A model generated the notes under the pieces. The model worked only from the letters and a program-made list of their open reading frames with translations, was not told the DNA's origin and did not search any database. From assembly GCA_017305635.1 (NCBI GenBank), contig JAFKKF010000006.1:496001-560000 (forward strand): 64,000 nt of DNA. Reading direction: 5' to 3'. The position numbers and the translations under genes were made by a program. How positions within the stretch are numbered: the stretch's first letter is position 1; the number at the start of each line of letters is the position of its first letter. Positions 19,509 through 28,396 of the stretch are shown piece after piece. This DNA comes from Hyphomicrobiales bacterium (GTDB lineage Bacteria; Pseudomonadota; Alphaproteobacteria; Rhizobiales; Kaistiaceae).

Positions 19509-19934
19509 TTACGGCATGCAGCCGGCCATGAAGGTGAAGTAGGCCTTCCACCCGTGGACGCCCTTGGAAGCCTTGTAGGTGCCCCACTTGGCGTCGCAGG
19601 ACTTCTTGTCGGCGGCGCTGCTGCCCGTATCGCCCTCGTCGACCGTGTCGCTCTTGGCGGCGATCTTGGTGGCGGCCGGCTTCGCTGTCGCGGTCTTGGT
19701 CGCGGCCGGCTGCGCCGCGGCGCCCTGGTCGCCCGCCGCGGCCGCGTCCTTGGAGCACTGGCTGAGGAATTTCGGCCAGGTCAGGCCGCTCGGCACCTTG
19801 TTGTCGGCCTTCATCTTGGCCCACTGGTCCGAGCATTCCTTGGTGGTCGCGCTTGCGGCGGCGAAGGCGGCATCGGCCGACGCCGCAAAGGCGACGAGCG
19901 AGGCGGCGATGATGATCGACCGACGAATGGTCAT
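19509..19934 (-). CDS. Small secreted Cys-containing hypothetical protein, 141 aa
   Basis: GGAGAG lies just before the ATG at 19934. The signal peptide is MTIRRSIIIAASLVAFAASADAAFA. The mature part has two similar Cys segments, KECSDQWAKMKADNK...WPKFLSQCSKD near the N-terminus and KSCDAKWGTYKASKG...WKAYFTFMAGCMP at the C-terminus, separated by a low-complexity linker of Ala, Thr, Lys and Pro (residues about 68-92). This is an internal repeat, with each copy able to hold one disulfide. It resembles PsiF-like or rhizobial periplasmic repeat proteins, but I do not assign a function. The gene stands alone. Confidence 0.8.
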   Translation of the reverse strand: MTIRRSIIIAASLVAFAASADAAFAAASATTKECSDQWAKMKADNKVPSGLTWPKFLSQCSKDAAAAGDQGAAAQPAATKTATAKPAATKIAAKSDTVDEGDTGSSAADKKSCDAKWGTYKASKGVHGWKAYFTFMAGCMP

Positions 19935-20001
19935 GGTTCTCTCCAAAACAGGCCCGAATGCCCCGGGCCCGAACTTGGGAGGCGATTGTAACTGCCGTGT
20001 T

Positions 20002-20766
20002 TCAGGCGGGCGGGGCGCCGCGTCGATGGCGGAGGAGGCAGATGTCCATGATCCAGCCCTTCCTCGCGCGCCGCTCGGCCCTGAGGCCCTTGATGGCGTG
20101 GCGGATATCGCCGAGCCGGCCGGCGAGGATCACCTCGTCCGGCGTGCCGAGATAGGCGCCCCACCAGACCTCTGCATCATCGGCCACGGCGTCGAGGCCG
20201 GTGCCGTCGTCGAGCATGACGACGACGCTTTCGCCCTCGCCGGGCGGCTCGGTTGCGAGCCGTCGTCCGGTGGTGATGCGCACCGGCTCGCCGACGCCGT
20301 TGAGGACGATGCCATGGGCGGCGGCGAGCGCCTGCGGGCTCGCGATGCCGGGGATGACCTTTCGCGCAAAGGTGACACCCGCGCGCTCCACGCCGTCGAG
20401 GATGCGGAGCGTGCTGTCATAGAGTGAGGGATCGCCCCAGACGAGGAAGGCGCCGCAGCCGTCGGCGCCGAGCGCGTCGACGATGGCCTCGCCATAGAGG
20501 CCGGCACGCGCCGCGTGCCAGTCGGCGACGGCGCCCTCGTAGGCGGCTGCCGTCCGGTCGCGGGGCGGATCGGCAATGGCGACGATGCGGTGCGCGCGGG
20601 TCACGAAGCGGGCGAGGATCTCCTCGCGGATGCGGTTGAGCTCGCCGGCTGCCGGTCCCTTGTCGACCACGAAGAAGACGTCGGCGCGGTTCATCGCCGC
20701 GATCGCCTCGATCGTGACGTGCGCGGGATTGCCGGTGCCGATGCCGATGACGAGGATCGTCCGCAT
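20002..20766 (-). CDS. cobF: Precorrin-6A synthase (deacetylating), CobF
   Basis: This 254-residue protein is a SAM-dependent tetrapyrrole methylase. The N-terminal GIGTGNPAHVTIEAIAAMN is the CobF variant of the first methylase motif. Later come FFVVDKG and VWGDPSLYDSTLRI, typical of CobF. In aerobic cobalamin synthesis it methylates C1 of precorrin-5 with loss of acetate to give precorrin-6A. No other cob gene is in the window. Its start lies 4 bases after the stop of the anti-sigma gene, so it may be expressed from the sigma-factor operon. Confidence 0.93.
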   Translation of the reverse strand: MRTILVIGIGTGNPAHVTIEAIAAMNRADVFFVVDKGPAAGELNRIREEILARFVTRAHRIVAIADPPRDRTAAAYEGAVADWHAARAGLYGEAIVDALGADGCGAFLVWGDPSLYDSTLRILDGVERAGVTFARKVIPGIASPQALAAAHGIVLNGVGEPVRITTGRRLATEPPGEGESVVVMLDDGTGLDAVADDAEVWWGAYLGTPDEVILAGRLGDIRHAIKGLRAERRARKGWIMDICLLRHRRGAPPA

Positions 20767-20770
20767 GGCG

Positions 20771-21571
20771 TCAGGCGATGCGGGCGGCGAGGGTCTCGGC
20801 GAGAAGCTCGAGCTGCTCCCGCGGCAGCGAGCCGATGAGCATGAAGCCGCGTCCGTCCTTGCCCCAGAAGACGATGCCCTTGCCCTCGCGCTCCTCGAAG
20901 GCCGGGGCGGCGTCCTTCTGGCCGTTCCGGATGATGCAGAAGGCGACCGGTCCGGCGCCCTGCGAGAGATAGGCGATCTGGACCAGCGGCTTGTCGCGGA
21001 AGGCGAAGATCTGGGCGCGCTTCAGGTCGAGGTCGGGAAGCACGACCTTGCCGACGTCGAGGGGGAGGGCGAGCCGGGTCCCGGCGTCGGCGACCTCGCG
21101 TGCGCGCTGCCCGGGATCGTCGGGGATGCTCGCCAGCGTCTCGCTGGTATAGAGCGACAGGTAGTCGGCGACGGCCGTGCGCCAGTTCTCCTTCTCCTCG
21201 CTGCCGTTTCCAGTACCCCGCAGCACGGCCGATTGCAGGCCGATGCCGACGGCGCCGCCGGCGAGGAACAGGAGGATCGCGGCGGCGATGGCCGCGCGCG
21301 GGCGGAGCGCGGAAAGGATGCCGGCGCGGGCGGGCGGGGCGACCTTCGCCTCCGCTTCCTTCAGGATCGCGGCGAGCCGGTCGCCCGGCGCGGCGTCGAG
21401 GAGGGTCGCGAAAGGCTCCTTCAGCGACGGCGTGCCGGCGAGCTTGTCGAAACGCGACTTGACGGCGGGATCGGTCGCCAGCGCCTGGTTGACGCGGCTC
21501 CGCTCCTCGGCCGGCAGCTCGCCGTCGACATAGGCGGTCAGCAGCTCGTCGGTGATCGGTTCGGCACTCAT
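20771..21571 (-). CDS. Anti-sigma factor, membrane-anchored
   Basis: The protein has 266 residues. The N-terminal ~50 residues (ELLTAYVDGELPAEERSRV) have the anti-sigma domain pattern, but the HxxxCxxC zinc motif of ZAS members is absent. One membrane segment is at about 92-112 (RAAIAAAILLFLAGGAVGIGL). The periplasmic part contains VADYLSLYTSETLASIPDD and a C-terminal FWGKDGRGFMLIGSLP. It should hold the partner ECF sigma factor at the membrane until a signal releases it. It overlaps the sigma gene by 4 bases, the standard coupled arrangement. Confidence 0.88.
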   Translation of the reverse strand: MSAEPITDELLTAYVDGELPAEERSRVNQALATDPAVKSRFDKLAGTPSLKEPFATLLDAAPGDRLAAILKEAEAKVAPPARAGILSALRPRAAIAAAILLFLAGGAVGIGLQSAVLRGTGNGSEEKENWRTAVADYLSLYTSETLASIPDDPGQRAREVADAGTRLALPLDVGKVVLPDLDLKRAQIFAFRDKPLVQIAYLSQGAGPVAFCIIRNGQKDAAPAFEEREGKGIVFWGKDGRGFMLIGSLPREQLELLAETLAARIA

Positions 21572-22122
21572 GAAGCTTTCTCTTTGCCGTCGCCCGGCTC
21601 ACCTATGCGTTCTCCCGGCGCGGCTTCGTCGGTGGCGAGCCCGGCGAGACGGGCCCGCGCGCCCGCCAGCCGGCTCATGACCGTGCCGATCGGAACGCCG
21701 AGGAGATCGGCCGCCTCGCGATAGGTAAGCCCTTCGACATACACCAGGAAGACCGTCTCGCGCTGCGCCTCGGGCAGGGCCTGCACCTGCCTCAACACCT
21801 GGCCGGCGAGAATATTCGTCTCGACCTCGCGGAGGCCGTCGAAGACCAGCGCCGTCTCGGCGTCGACGAGGCCCTCGCCGCGGCGGTAGCGGGCGGCGCG
21901 GAGGTCGTTCAGCCAGATCGAGTGGAGGATCGCGAAGAGCCAGCGGTCGAGATGGGTGCCGGGGGCGAACTGATGCGCCCGCTCCAGCGCCCTGAGGCAC
22001 GTTGCCTGGACCAGGTCCTCGGCGCTGGTCCGGCTTCCCGACAGGACCAGGCCATAGCGCCACAGCCGCTTCAGCTCGGCGGCGAGGCCCTTGCGGACGG
22101 CATCGGACGAAGTGTCGCTCAT
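21568..22122 (-). CDS. ECF-type RNA polymerase sigma factor
   Basis: This 184-residue sigma-70-like protein has region 2 (SAEDLVQATCLRALERAHQF, then RWLFAILHSIWLNDLRAARYRR) and region 4 (LPEAQRETVFLVYVEGLTYREAADLL followed by the helix-turn-helix GVPIGTVMSRLAGARARL). Regions 1.1 and 3 are absent, as expected for ECF factors. Translation is coupled to the membrane anti-sigma gene downstream. The divergent gene at 22222 encodes a secreted TPR protein and may be a target, but I found no convincing shared promoter motif in the 99 bases between them. Confidence 0.92.
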   Translation of the reverse strand: MSDTSSDAVRKGLAAELKRLWRYGLVLSGSRTSAEDLVQATCLRALERAHQFAPGTHLDRWLFAILHSIWLNDLRAARYRRGEGLVDAETALVFDGLREVETNILAGQVLRQVQALPEAQRETVFLVYVEGLTYREAADLLGVPIGTVMSRLAGARARLAGLATDEAAPGERIGEPGDGKEKAS

Positions 22123-22221
22123 ATCGGGGACATGGGGCGCGAATAGAACCGGGAGCCTCGGTGTTTAGGCCGCTGTCAAGGTCGTCTCAGCCCCGCGGGG
22201 CAACATATGGAGGAGATCCAG

Positions 22222-22788
22222 ATGAGACAAGATCGCAATTGGCTGAAGGCCGCCCGGCTCGCCGGCACCTTCGCCGTTCTGGTGCTGGCGGCGCCGGCGC
22301 TCGCGGCAAGCGGCGGCGGTGGTGGTGGCGGTTCGGGCTCGGGGAGCGGCGAGCCGGTGCATACCTGCCCGAAGAAGGGCGAGGTGTGGAAGGACGGCAA
22401 GTGCGTCAAGCGCACCGGCGCCATCCCCGACAGCGACCTCTATGCGCAGGGCCGGCAGCTCGCCCTCGACGGCAAGTACGAGGAAGCCCTCGACCTCCTC
22501 TATGCCGTGCGCAACCAGCACGACCCGATGGTCTATACGATGATCGGCTATTCCAAGCGCAAGATGGGCGACATGGACGGCGGCTTCTCCGCCTATCGCC
22601 AGGCGCTCGCCATCGATCCCGACAACCTCAACACCCACGAATACATGGGCGAGGCCTATGTCACGATCGGCCGGGTGGAAGAGGCGAAGCTCGAACTGGC
22701 AACACTGAAGAAGCTCTGCGGCGGCGCCGGCTGCGAGCAGTACGACGACCTCGCCAAGGCGCTGGCCGGCGAGCCGGACGAGGACTGA
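22222..22788 (+). CDS. Secreted tetratricopeptide repeat protein
   Basis: GGAGGAG ends 7 bases before the ATG at 22222, which fixes the start over an ATG 15 bases upstream. The 188-residue protein has a signal peptide (about 1-29, FAVLVLAAPALA), a Gly/Ser-rich stretch, a short Cys pair segment (HTCPKKGEVWKDGKCVKR) and two to three TPR units (YAQGRQLALDGKYEEALDLL, MVYTMIGYSKRKMGDMDGGF, then a third starting LNTHEYMGEAYVTIGRVEEA). TPRs mediate protein contacts, here in the periplasm. It is divergent from the ECF sigma operon. Confidence 0.88.
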   Translation: MRQDRNWLKAARLAGTFAVLVLAAPALAASGGGGGGGSGSGSGEPVHTCPKKGEVWKDGKCVKRTGAIPDSDLYAQGRQLALDGKYEEALDLLYAVRNQHDPMVYTMIGYSKRKMGDMDGGFSAYRQALAIDPDNLNTHEYMGEAYVTIGRVEEAKLELATLKKLCGGAGCEQYDDLAKALAGEPDED

Positions 22789-22812
22789 TCGCTGTCTGAA
22801 GGGTGACTGGGA

Positions 22813-22858
22813 CGGGGGAAGGCGCTTGCCGGGGGTCGACGGCTCCGGCCTTCCCCCG
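22813..22858 (+). terminator. Stem-loop after the TPR gene
   Basis: An 11-bp stem, CGGGGGAAGGC with GCCTTCCCCCG, closes a 24-nt loop 24 bases after the TPR stop codon. No T-tract follows, so factor-independent termination is uncertain and it may simply protect the 3' end. Confidence 0.4.
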
Positions 22859-23069
22859 CCCAGGTCATTCTCGCTGACTACGCACAACCGAAAATCAGCG
22901 TGCCTCCCTATTGGCAAGGCGCCTGCCAGCCGCTCCGTCCCAAGATGTAGTGGGCGGTGGGCGATGGATCGCAATCGATCGACAATCTTCACGTCTCGCT
23001 AACCGGACCCGCGTCGCAAGATGCGAGGCGTCTCGCAAATCGCGACGGTTCCGGCGGGCCGTGCCAGCG

Positions 23070-23828
23070 CTACCTGGCCGGCTCGATCTTCGTGACGACC
23101 ACCGTGGTGCCCTGCTGGCACATGGTCATCTCGGCCACCGACCCCTCGACATGGACGCGGTCGCCGGGGCCGAGCTTGCCGAGCGCCGGCGGGATCAGCG
23201 TGTAGAGCCTGCCGTCGTCGCCGCGCATCGCGGGGCATTCGACGCCTTCCTTGGTGAGCGTTCCGGTGACCGAGACGGCGGCGCCGGCGGCGACCACGTT
23301 GAAGAGTTCGGAGCGCACCGAAACGCGCCCGTCCCCGGTGGCGACGACGAAGGTCAGGTTCTGCCCGTCGTCCGGCGCCTTGGGGATGGTGACGTCGATG
23401 AAGGCGTCGCCGCGGTTGCTGGTCGTGCCATGGGCGATCGCGGTTGCGGTGCCGCCGGCCGGTTCCGCAAGGACGTCGACCGGCGCGTCGCCCGGAAAGC
23501 CGCGGACCTGCAGGGTGATCGTGGCGCCCGACGGTCCCTGCGGCACCGAGACGAGGACCACCGGGCCGAGGGCCGGCTTGGCGCCGTCGAAGCCGGGCAT
23601 GCCGACCTGCTCGCCGAAATCGACCACGTCGCGGTTCAGGTCGGGATTGTCGGTGAGGAAGTCGCGCACCGAGCGGCCCGCCTGCTGCGCGGCATTGCCG
23701 ATCTGCTTGCCGGCCTGCTGCACGGCCTGGCGCGCCTGGTCGAGGAAGGAGTCGGCGGAAGCCGGCGCTGCCGGGAGAAGGGCGAGGCCGGCAAGAGCCA
23801 GGGCGGCGGCGAGAAATGCGGGCTTCAT
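23070..23828 (-). CDS. Secreted protein with DUF5818-like C-terminal domain
   Basis: The start at 23828 gives a signal peptide (MKPAFLAAALALAGLALLPAAPASA) and 252 residues in all. An amphipathic stretch follows (ARQAVQQAGKQIGNAAQQAG), then a beta-rich middle domain (VSVPQGPSGATITLQVRGFPGD), possibly Ig-like. The C-terminal ~75 residues start TGTLTKEGVECPAMRGDDGR and contain LGPGDRVHVEGSVAEM, the DUF5818-type beta-barrel pattern with Cys in both halves. The protein is presumably periplasmic and of unknown function. It is divergent from the opgG/D-type gene with 169 bases between starts. Confidence 0.8.
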   Translation of the reverse strand: MKPAFLAAALALAGLALLPAAPASADSFLDQARQAVQQAGKQIGNAAQQAGRSVRDFLTDNPDLNRDVVDFGEQVGMPGFDGAKPALGPVVLVSVPQGPSGATITLQVRGFPGDAPVDVLAEPAGGTATAIAHGTTSNRGDAFIDVTIPKAPDDGQNLTFVVATGDGRVSVRSELFNVVAAGAAVSVTGTLTKEGVECPAMRGDDGRLYTLIPPALGKLGPGDRVHVEGSVAEMTMCQQGTTVVVTKIEPAR

Positions 23829-23997
23829 CACGAGGGAGCTCCGGTTTGCGGGTGATCGTCTCCCCCTTATCGCCCACAGCCGGCAGGATTGCGACAGTTT
23901 GCCGGCAAGGCCGCGGCCGGCCGCGGCTCGACAATCGCGCGGGTTCTGACTATCACCCGGCGGCTCTTGCTCTGGTCTGCAATCACCGGGGTCCATC

Positions 23998-25596
23998 ATG
24001 GAAGACATGCCGGGAGACGCCGTCTCCCCGAAGGGCGGCGCCACGCGCCGTGAGATTCTCGCTGCCGGCGCCGCGCTCGCCCTGACGGTGGCGGCGGGCG
24101 TGCCCGCCCTCGCCGACGACGCGGCGGCACCGGTGCTGCGCTACGGCGCGTCGGAGCCTTTTTCCCTCGAGGGGCTCGCGGCCGTTGCCCGCGACCTTGC
24201 CGGCAGGCCCTACGAGCCGACGCCGGTGCGCTATGCCGAGCAGCTCGAGGCGATCGACTACGACGCTTTCCAGAAGATCAGCTTCCGGCCGGAAGCCGCC
24301 GTCTTCTCCGACGGCACGTATCCGATCCAGCTCTTCCACCTCGGCCGCTACTTCAAGCAGCCGGTGCGCATGTACCGGGTCGAGGCGGGCGCAGCGCAGG
24401 AAATCCTCTTCGATCCCGACCTCTTCCTCTATGGCGACAGCCCGGCGCTGAAGAACCTGCCGCGCGATCTCGGCTTTGCCGGCTTCCGCGTCATGGGCCG
24501 GAAGGGCGGCAATGACTGGCTCGCCTTCCTCGGCGCCGCCTATTTCCGCTCCTCGGGCCAGCTCGACCAGTATGGCCTGTCGGCGCGCGGCCTCGCCATC
24601 GACGTCGCCCTGCCGAAGCCGGAGGAGTTCCCGCGCTTCACGAGCTTCTGGTTCGAGGAACCGGCGGACGGATCGGACAAGGTCATCATCTACGCGCTGA
24701 TGGACAGCCCTTCCTGCGCCGGTGCCTTCCGCATCACCTGCATCAAGGACGGAAGCGTCGCCACCGACGTTTCCACCGCGCTCTATCCGCGCACGCCGAT
24801 CCAGCGCTTCGGCGTGGCGCCGCTCACCTCCATGTTCTGGTTCTCGCCGAGCGCGCGCCGCACGGCCTGGGACTGGCGGCCGCAGATCCACGATTCCGAC
24901 GGGCTCGCCCTCTGGACCGGCTCGGGCGAGCGCATCTGGCGTCCGCTCAACAATCCGCCGAACGTGCAGACATCGAGCTTCGTCGACGATGCGGTCAAGG
25001 GCTTCGGCCTCCTCCAGCGCGAGCGCCGCTTCGACCAGTACGAGGATGACGGCGTCTTCTACGACAAGCGCCCGAGCGTCTGGATCGAGCCGAAGGGCGA
25101 CTGGGGCCGCGGCATGGTGCAACTGGTCGAGATCCCCACCGACGACGAGATCCACGACAACGTCGTCGCCTACTGGGTGCCGGAAAAGCCGGTGACCGCC
25201 GGCTCGGAATGGCGTTTCGACTATCGCATCACCTGGAACGCCGACGAGCCCTACCCGCCGATCCTCGGCCGCGTGGTCGCCACCCGTGCCGGCATTGGCG
25301 GCGTTCCGGGCCAGCCGCGTCCGGCCAACCAGAAGAAGTTCGTCGTCGACTTCGCCGGCGGGCCGCTCGATGCGCTGAAGAAGTCCGACAAGGTCATCCC
25401 GGTCGTCACCCTGCCGAAGGGCGAGGCGATCAATCCCTATGCGCTGCAGGTCGTGGGCACCAGGACCTGGCGCGCCTTCTTCGACATTCCCGAGGAGGGC
25501 CACGACCCTGTGGAGATCCGGCTCTATCTCAGCCTCGAGGGCAAGCCGCTCACCGAGACCTGGCTTTTCCAGTTCATCCCGGAATCGGTGGGGTAG
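23998..25596 (+). CDS. Periplasmic glucan biosynthesis protein, OpgG/OpgD (MdoG) family
   Basis: This 532-residue protein matches the MdoG family over its length: FQKISFRPEAAVF near the N-terminus, QLFHLGRYFKQPVRMY, PLTSMFWFSPSARR, RPQIHDSDGLALWTGSGERIWRPLNNP in the middle and EYDRITW-like GSEWRFDYRITW near the C-terminus. A twin-arginine signal is likely (TRREILAAGAALALT, Arg17-Arg18), which is the OpgD rather than OpgG habit. The family acts on osmoregulated periplasmic beta-glucans, and recent work shows beta-1,2-glucanase activity for some members. No opgH is in the window. Confidence 0.92.
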   Translation: MEDMPGDAVSPKGGATRREILAAGAALALTVAAGVPALADDAAAPVLRYGASEPFSLEGLAAVARDLAGRPYEPTPVRYAEQLEAIDYDAFQKISFRPEAAVFSDGTYPIQLFHLGRYFKQPVRMYRVEAGAAQEILFDPDLFLYGDSPALKNLPRDLGFAGFRVMGRKGGNDWLAFLGAAYFRSSGQLDQYGLSARGLAIDVALPKPEEFPRFTSFWFEEPADGSDKVIIYALMDSPSCAGAFRITCIKDGSVATDVSTALYPRTPIQRFGVAPLTSMFWFSPSARRTAWDWRPQIHDSDGLALWTGSGERIWRPLNNPPNVQTSSFVDDAVKGFGLLQRERRFDQYEDDGVFYDKRPSVWIEPKGDWGRGMVQLVEIPTDDEIHDNVVAYWVPEKPVTAGSEWRFDYRITWNADEPYPPILGRVVATRAGIGGVPGQPRPANQKKFVVDFAGGPLDALKKSDKVIPVVTLPKGEAINPYALQVVGTRTWRAFFDIPEEGHDPVEIRLYLSLEGKPLTETWLFQFIPESVG

Positions 25597-25667
25597 GTGG
25601 CGTAGCCACAGGACGAGATGAGCACCGAGGGATTCTCGGGCCCTCGCCCTTTTCGACTTTTGCAGCG

Positions 25668-26888
25668 ATGCTGGCGCCGATGATTCCGGCCGTCCTCATC
25701 TTCCTCGCGACCTATTTCGTCATCGCCATCGGCAAGCTGCCCGGCTACCGGATCGACCGGGCGGGTGCGGCGCTCCTCGGCGCGACGATGATGGTCGCCT
25801 TCGGCGTGCTGTCGATCGACGAGGCCTATGCCGCGATCGACATGGACACGATCACGCTCCTCCTCGGCATGATGATCGTCGTCGCCAACCTCCGGCTCTC
25901 CGGCTTCTTCCGGCTGGTCGCGGCAACCGTCACGCAGCGCGCCGGGCATCCGCTCCTGCTGCTCGCCGGCATCGTGCTCACGGCGGGCGTCCTCTCCGCC
26001 TTCCTCGTCAACGACGCCATCTGCCTGGTCATGACGCCGCTGGTCCTCGACCTCGTCCAGCGCCTCGACCGCAACCCGGTGCCCTACCTGCTCGCGGTCG
26101 CCATGGCGTCCAATGCCGGCAGCGTCGCCACCATCACCGGCAATCCGCAGAACATGATCATCGGGTCGCTGTCGCATATCCCCTACGGCCGTTTCACCGC
26201 CGAGCTCGCGCCCATTGCCGGGGCGGCGCTCCTCGTCACCATCCTCCTCATCGCGCTCGTCTACCGGCAGGAATTCCTCGCCGGCGCGCGCTTCGCGCCG
26301 GTGAAGGCGAAGGAGCCGCACTATCACGGCCCGCTCGCCGTCAAGTCGGTGCTGATCACGCTCGCCATGGTCGGCTTCTTCTTCGCGGGCTTCCCGGTCG
26401 CCGAGGTCGCCATCGTCGGCGGCGCGCTCCTCCTCTTCACGCGCCGGGTGAAGCCGGCGAAGGTCTATTTCGACATAGACTGGCCGCTCCTCGTCATGTT
26501 CATCGGCCTCTTCGTCGTCGTCGCCGGCGTCGAGAAGGCGGTGCTGACGCCGCAGGCCATTGCCGAGGTCGGCCGCCTCGACCTCGCCAGCGTGCCCATC
26601 CTCGCCGGCATCACGGCGGTGCTCTCCAACCTCGTCAGCAACGTGCCGGCGGTGCTGGTGCTGAGGCCCTTCGTCACCAACCTCGCCGATCCCGAGAAGG
26701 CGTGGCTGGTGGTCGCCATGGCCTCGACGCTTGCCGGCAATTTCACCCTCGTCGGCTCGGTCGCCAACCTCATCGTCGCCGAGCGCGCCAGGTCGGGCGG
26801 CGTGACCATCAGCTTCTCCGAATATTTCAAGGTCGGCGCGCCGTTGACGCTGCTCACCCTCGCCCTCGGCGCCTGGTGGCTCGCCTGA
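25668..26888 (+). CDS. Anion permease, ArsB/NhaD/SLC13-like
   Basis: With the ATG at 25668 (or 25680) the protein has about 406 residues and 10-11 hydrophobic helices. Ion-transporter superfamily hallmarks are present: DMDTITLLLGMMIVVANL, NDAICLVMTPLVL, and the re-entrant SVATITGNPQNMIIGS, repeated as LVSNVPAVLVLRPF and LAGNFTLVGSVANLIV in the second half. Members move arsenite, sodium/proton, citrate or other anions across the inner membrane, and the substrate is not evident. It starts 72 bases after the glucan gene on the same strand and could share its transcript. Confidence 0.88.
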   Translation: MLAPMIPAVLIFLATYFVIAIGKLPGYRIDRAGAALLGATMMVAFGVLSIDEAYAAIDMDTITLLLGMMIVVANLRLSGFFRLVAATVTQRAGHPLLLLAGIVLTAGVLSAFLVNDAICLVMTPLVLDLVQRLDRNPVPYLLAVAMASNAGSVATITGNPQNMIIGSLSHIPYGRFTAELAPIAGAALLVTILLIALVYRQEFLAGARFAPVKAKEPHYHGPLAVKSVLITLAMVGFFFAGFPVAEVAIVGGALLLFTRRVKPAKVYFDIDWPLLVMFIGLFVVVAGVEKAVLTPQAIAEVGRLDLASVPILAGITAVLSNLVSNVPAVLVLRPFVTNLADPEKAWLVVAMASTLAGNFTLVGSVANLIVAERARSGGVTISFSEYFKVGAPLTLLTLALGAWWLA

Positions 26889-26893
26889 CGAGA

Positions 26894-26923
26894 AAGGCGC
26901 CGGTCCCGGAGGACCGACGCCTT
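26894..26923 (+). terminator. Hairpin between convergent permease and EamA genes
   Basis: A stem AAGGCG-CGGTCC / GGACCG-CGCCTT, with a one-base bulge on each side and a CGGA loop, lies directly after the permease stop. It is near-symmetric and so could serve both convergent genes. The U-tract is weak on both strands. Confidence 0.55.
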
Positions 26924-27020
26924 GGTAGCTTTGGAGAACCGGCCAGCCGCCGGTCCCTATCAGCCTATGCCCCGGCGCGGCCGGGCGTCACCCTCCGCCC
27001 GTTCACAATCCTGCGAGCGC

Positions 27021-28001
27021 CTACTTCCTGCCGCCGAGCGTGAACCAGCCGACGCCGACCATGACCAGCGCCGTGCCGAGCCAGGCGATCGGCGTCATGG
27101 TCTCGCCGAGGATCGCCCAGGCGAGAAGGATGGTGGCGACGGGCGAGAGCGTGCCGATGGTGGCGTTGGCCTGCGCCGAGATGCGCTGGAGCGCCGCGTT
27201 CAGGAAGAACGAGGGCAGCACCGTCGAGCCGACCGCGAGGAAGATCGAGATCAGCCAGACCCGCGTGCTCACCATGAGCGCGCTTGCCGGATGGGTGACG
27301 AGGAATTGCAGGATGGCGCCCGCCGCCGCGCCGGTCATGGCGATGCAGGTGAAGAGGCGCGGCCCGACCACGGTGATCAGGTCCTTGGCGAAGAGCTGGT
27401 AGAGCGCGAAGGCGATGGCGCAGCCGAGCACGAGCAGGCCGCCGATCACCGCGTTCTCGCCGCCCTCGACGATGTTGTGGCCGAAGATCACGGCAAGGCC
27501 CGAATAGGAGATGGCGATGGCGACGACGATCCGGCGGGTGATCGGCTGGCCGAAGAACATCGTCCCGAAGATCACCACGAAGATCGGATAAGTGAAGAGG
27601 ATCATGCGCTCGATCTGGGCGGTGATGTATTCGAGCCCGAGGAAATCGAGATAGCTCGCCACCCAGTAGCCGAGCAGCCCGGTGCCGATGGCGGCGAGGA
27701 CCAGCTTTCCGGTCGGCAGGCCGCGGCCGGTCGCGAGCCTTTCGCGGAGCGACCAGCCGCCGATGACGAAGTAGAAGGGCAGCGACAGGATCATGCGGAG
27801 CGCGAGCAGCGTCTCGGCGTCGACCGCCTCCTGGTAGGCGAGCTTGATCGCCACCGCCTTGGTCGAGAAGAGGATCGCACCGACCGCGGCGAAGACATAG
27901 CCGAGGCGGACATAGCTCGCCGAGGGCGCGGCCGTTGGCGCGGGCAGGACCGGCGGCGTTTCCGCCGTCATGTCGATCTGGGGTCGCAGGTCGTCGGGCA
28001 T
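27021..28001 (-). CDS. EamA/DMT-family transporter
   Basis: The start at 28001 has AAGGACGAG upstream and gives 326 residues. A longer open frame exists but has no ribosome-binding site. There are ten hydrophobic helices in two EamA repeats, the first ending with the typical YITAQIERMILFTYPIFVVIFG and the second with ATIGTLSPVATILLAWAILGE. The cytoplasmic N-terminus of about 30 residues is Pro/Ala-rich. DMT carriers usually export metabolites, and the substrate is unknown. It converges on the anion permease gene. Confidence 0.9.
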   Translation of the reverse strand: MPDDLRPQIDMTAETPPVLPAPTAAPSASYVRLGYVFAAVGAILFSTKAVAIKLAYQEAVDAETLLALRMILSLPFYFVIGGWSLRERLATGRGLPTGKLVLAAIGTGLLGYWVASYLDFLGLEYITAQIERMILFTYPIFVVIFGTMFFGQPITRRIVVAIAISYSGLAVIFGHNIVEGGENAVIGGLLVLGCAIAFALYQLFAKDLITVVGPRLFTCIAMTGAAAGAILQFLVTHPASALMVSTRVWLISIFLAVGSTVLPSFFLNAALQRISAQANATIGTLSPVATILLAWAILGETMTPIAWLGTALVMVGVGWFTLGGRK

Positions 28002-28190
28002 GTCTCGTCCTTCGCGCTCGCTTGGCGGGGGACGATCGCGCCTTTCGGGAAGAGCCGGCGGCGCGAGGGGTCCCACGCGCCGGTCGGTCATCTGGTCAGA
28101 CGCCGCCCGGGCCGCGCGAGGCGGTCCAGAGAATAAGCCGGTCAAGCTTGCGGGCGGTCGTCATGGCGAGCGCTGTATCACGCGGGCCCG

Positions 28191-28219
28191 AAAGAAAGAA
28201 GGGCCCCGCGAGGGGGCCC
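28191..28219 (-). terminator. Possible terminator on the - strand
   Basis: A 7-bp perfect stem GGGCCCC/GGGGCCC with a GCGAG loop is followed, reading on the - strand, by TTCTTTCTTTC. It would stop transcripts coming from xerC through the repeat before they enter the EamA leader. Confidence 0.45.
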
Positions 28220-28396
28220 AGTTTCTGGTGAGGAGAGTTCAGGAGCAACGGGGCGCGGGGAGGATGGCGCCCGTTGAGGGATTCATCTCTATCGCCGTCG
28301 GGCTGAAGCCAGCCTGAAGCGCGGGTTCACCGGGGGTTCATGCGCACTACGCCGCTTTGTCACCCGGCGGACTCGCGGTGCTTGCTCCGCCGCACG

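Noticed and set aside
22123..22221. EcfG-type (GGAAC/GTT) promoter between the ECF sigma gene and the TPR gene
   Set aside because: A GAAC occurs but no matching -10 at the right distance on either strand.
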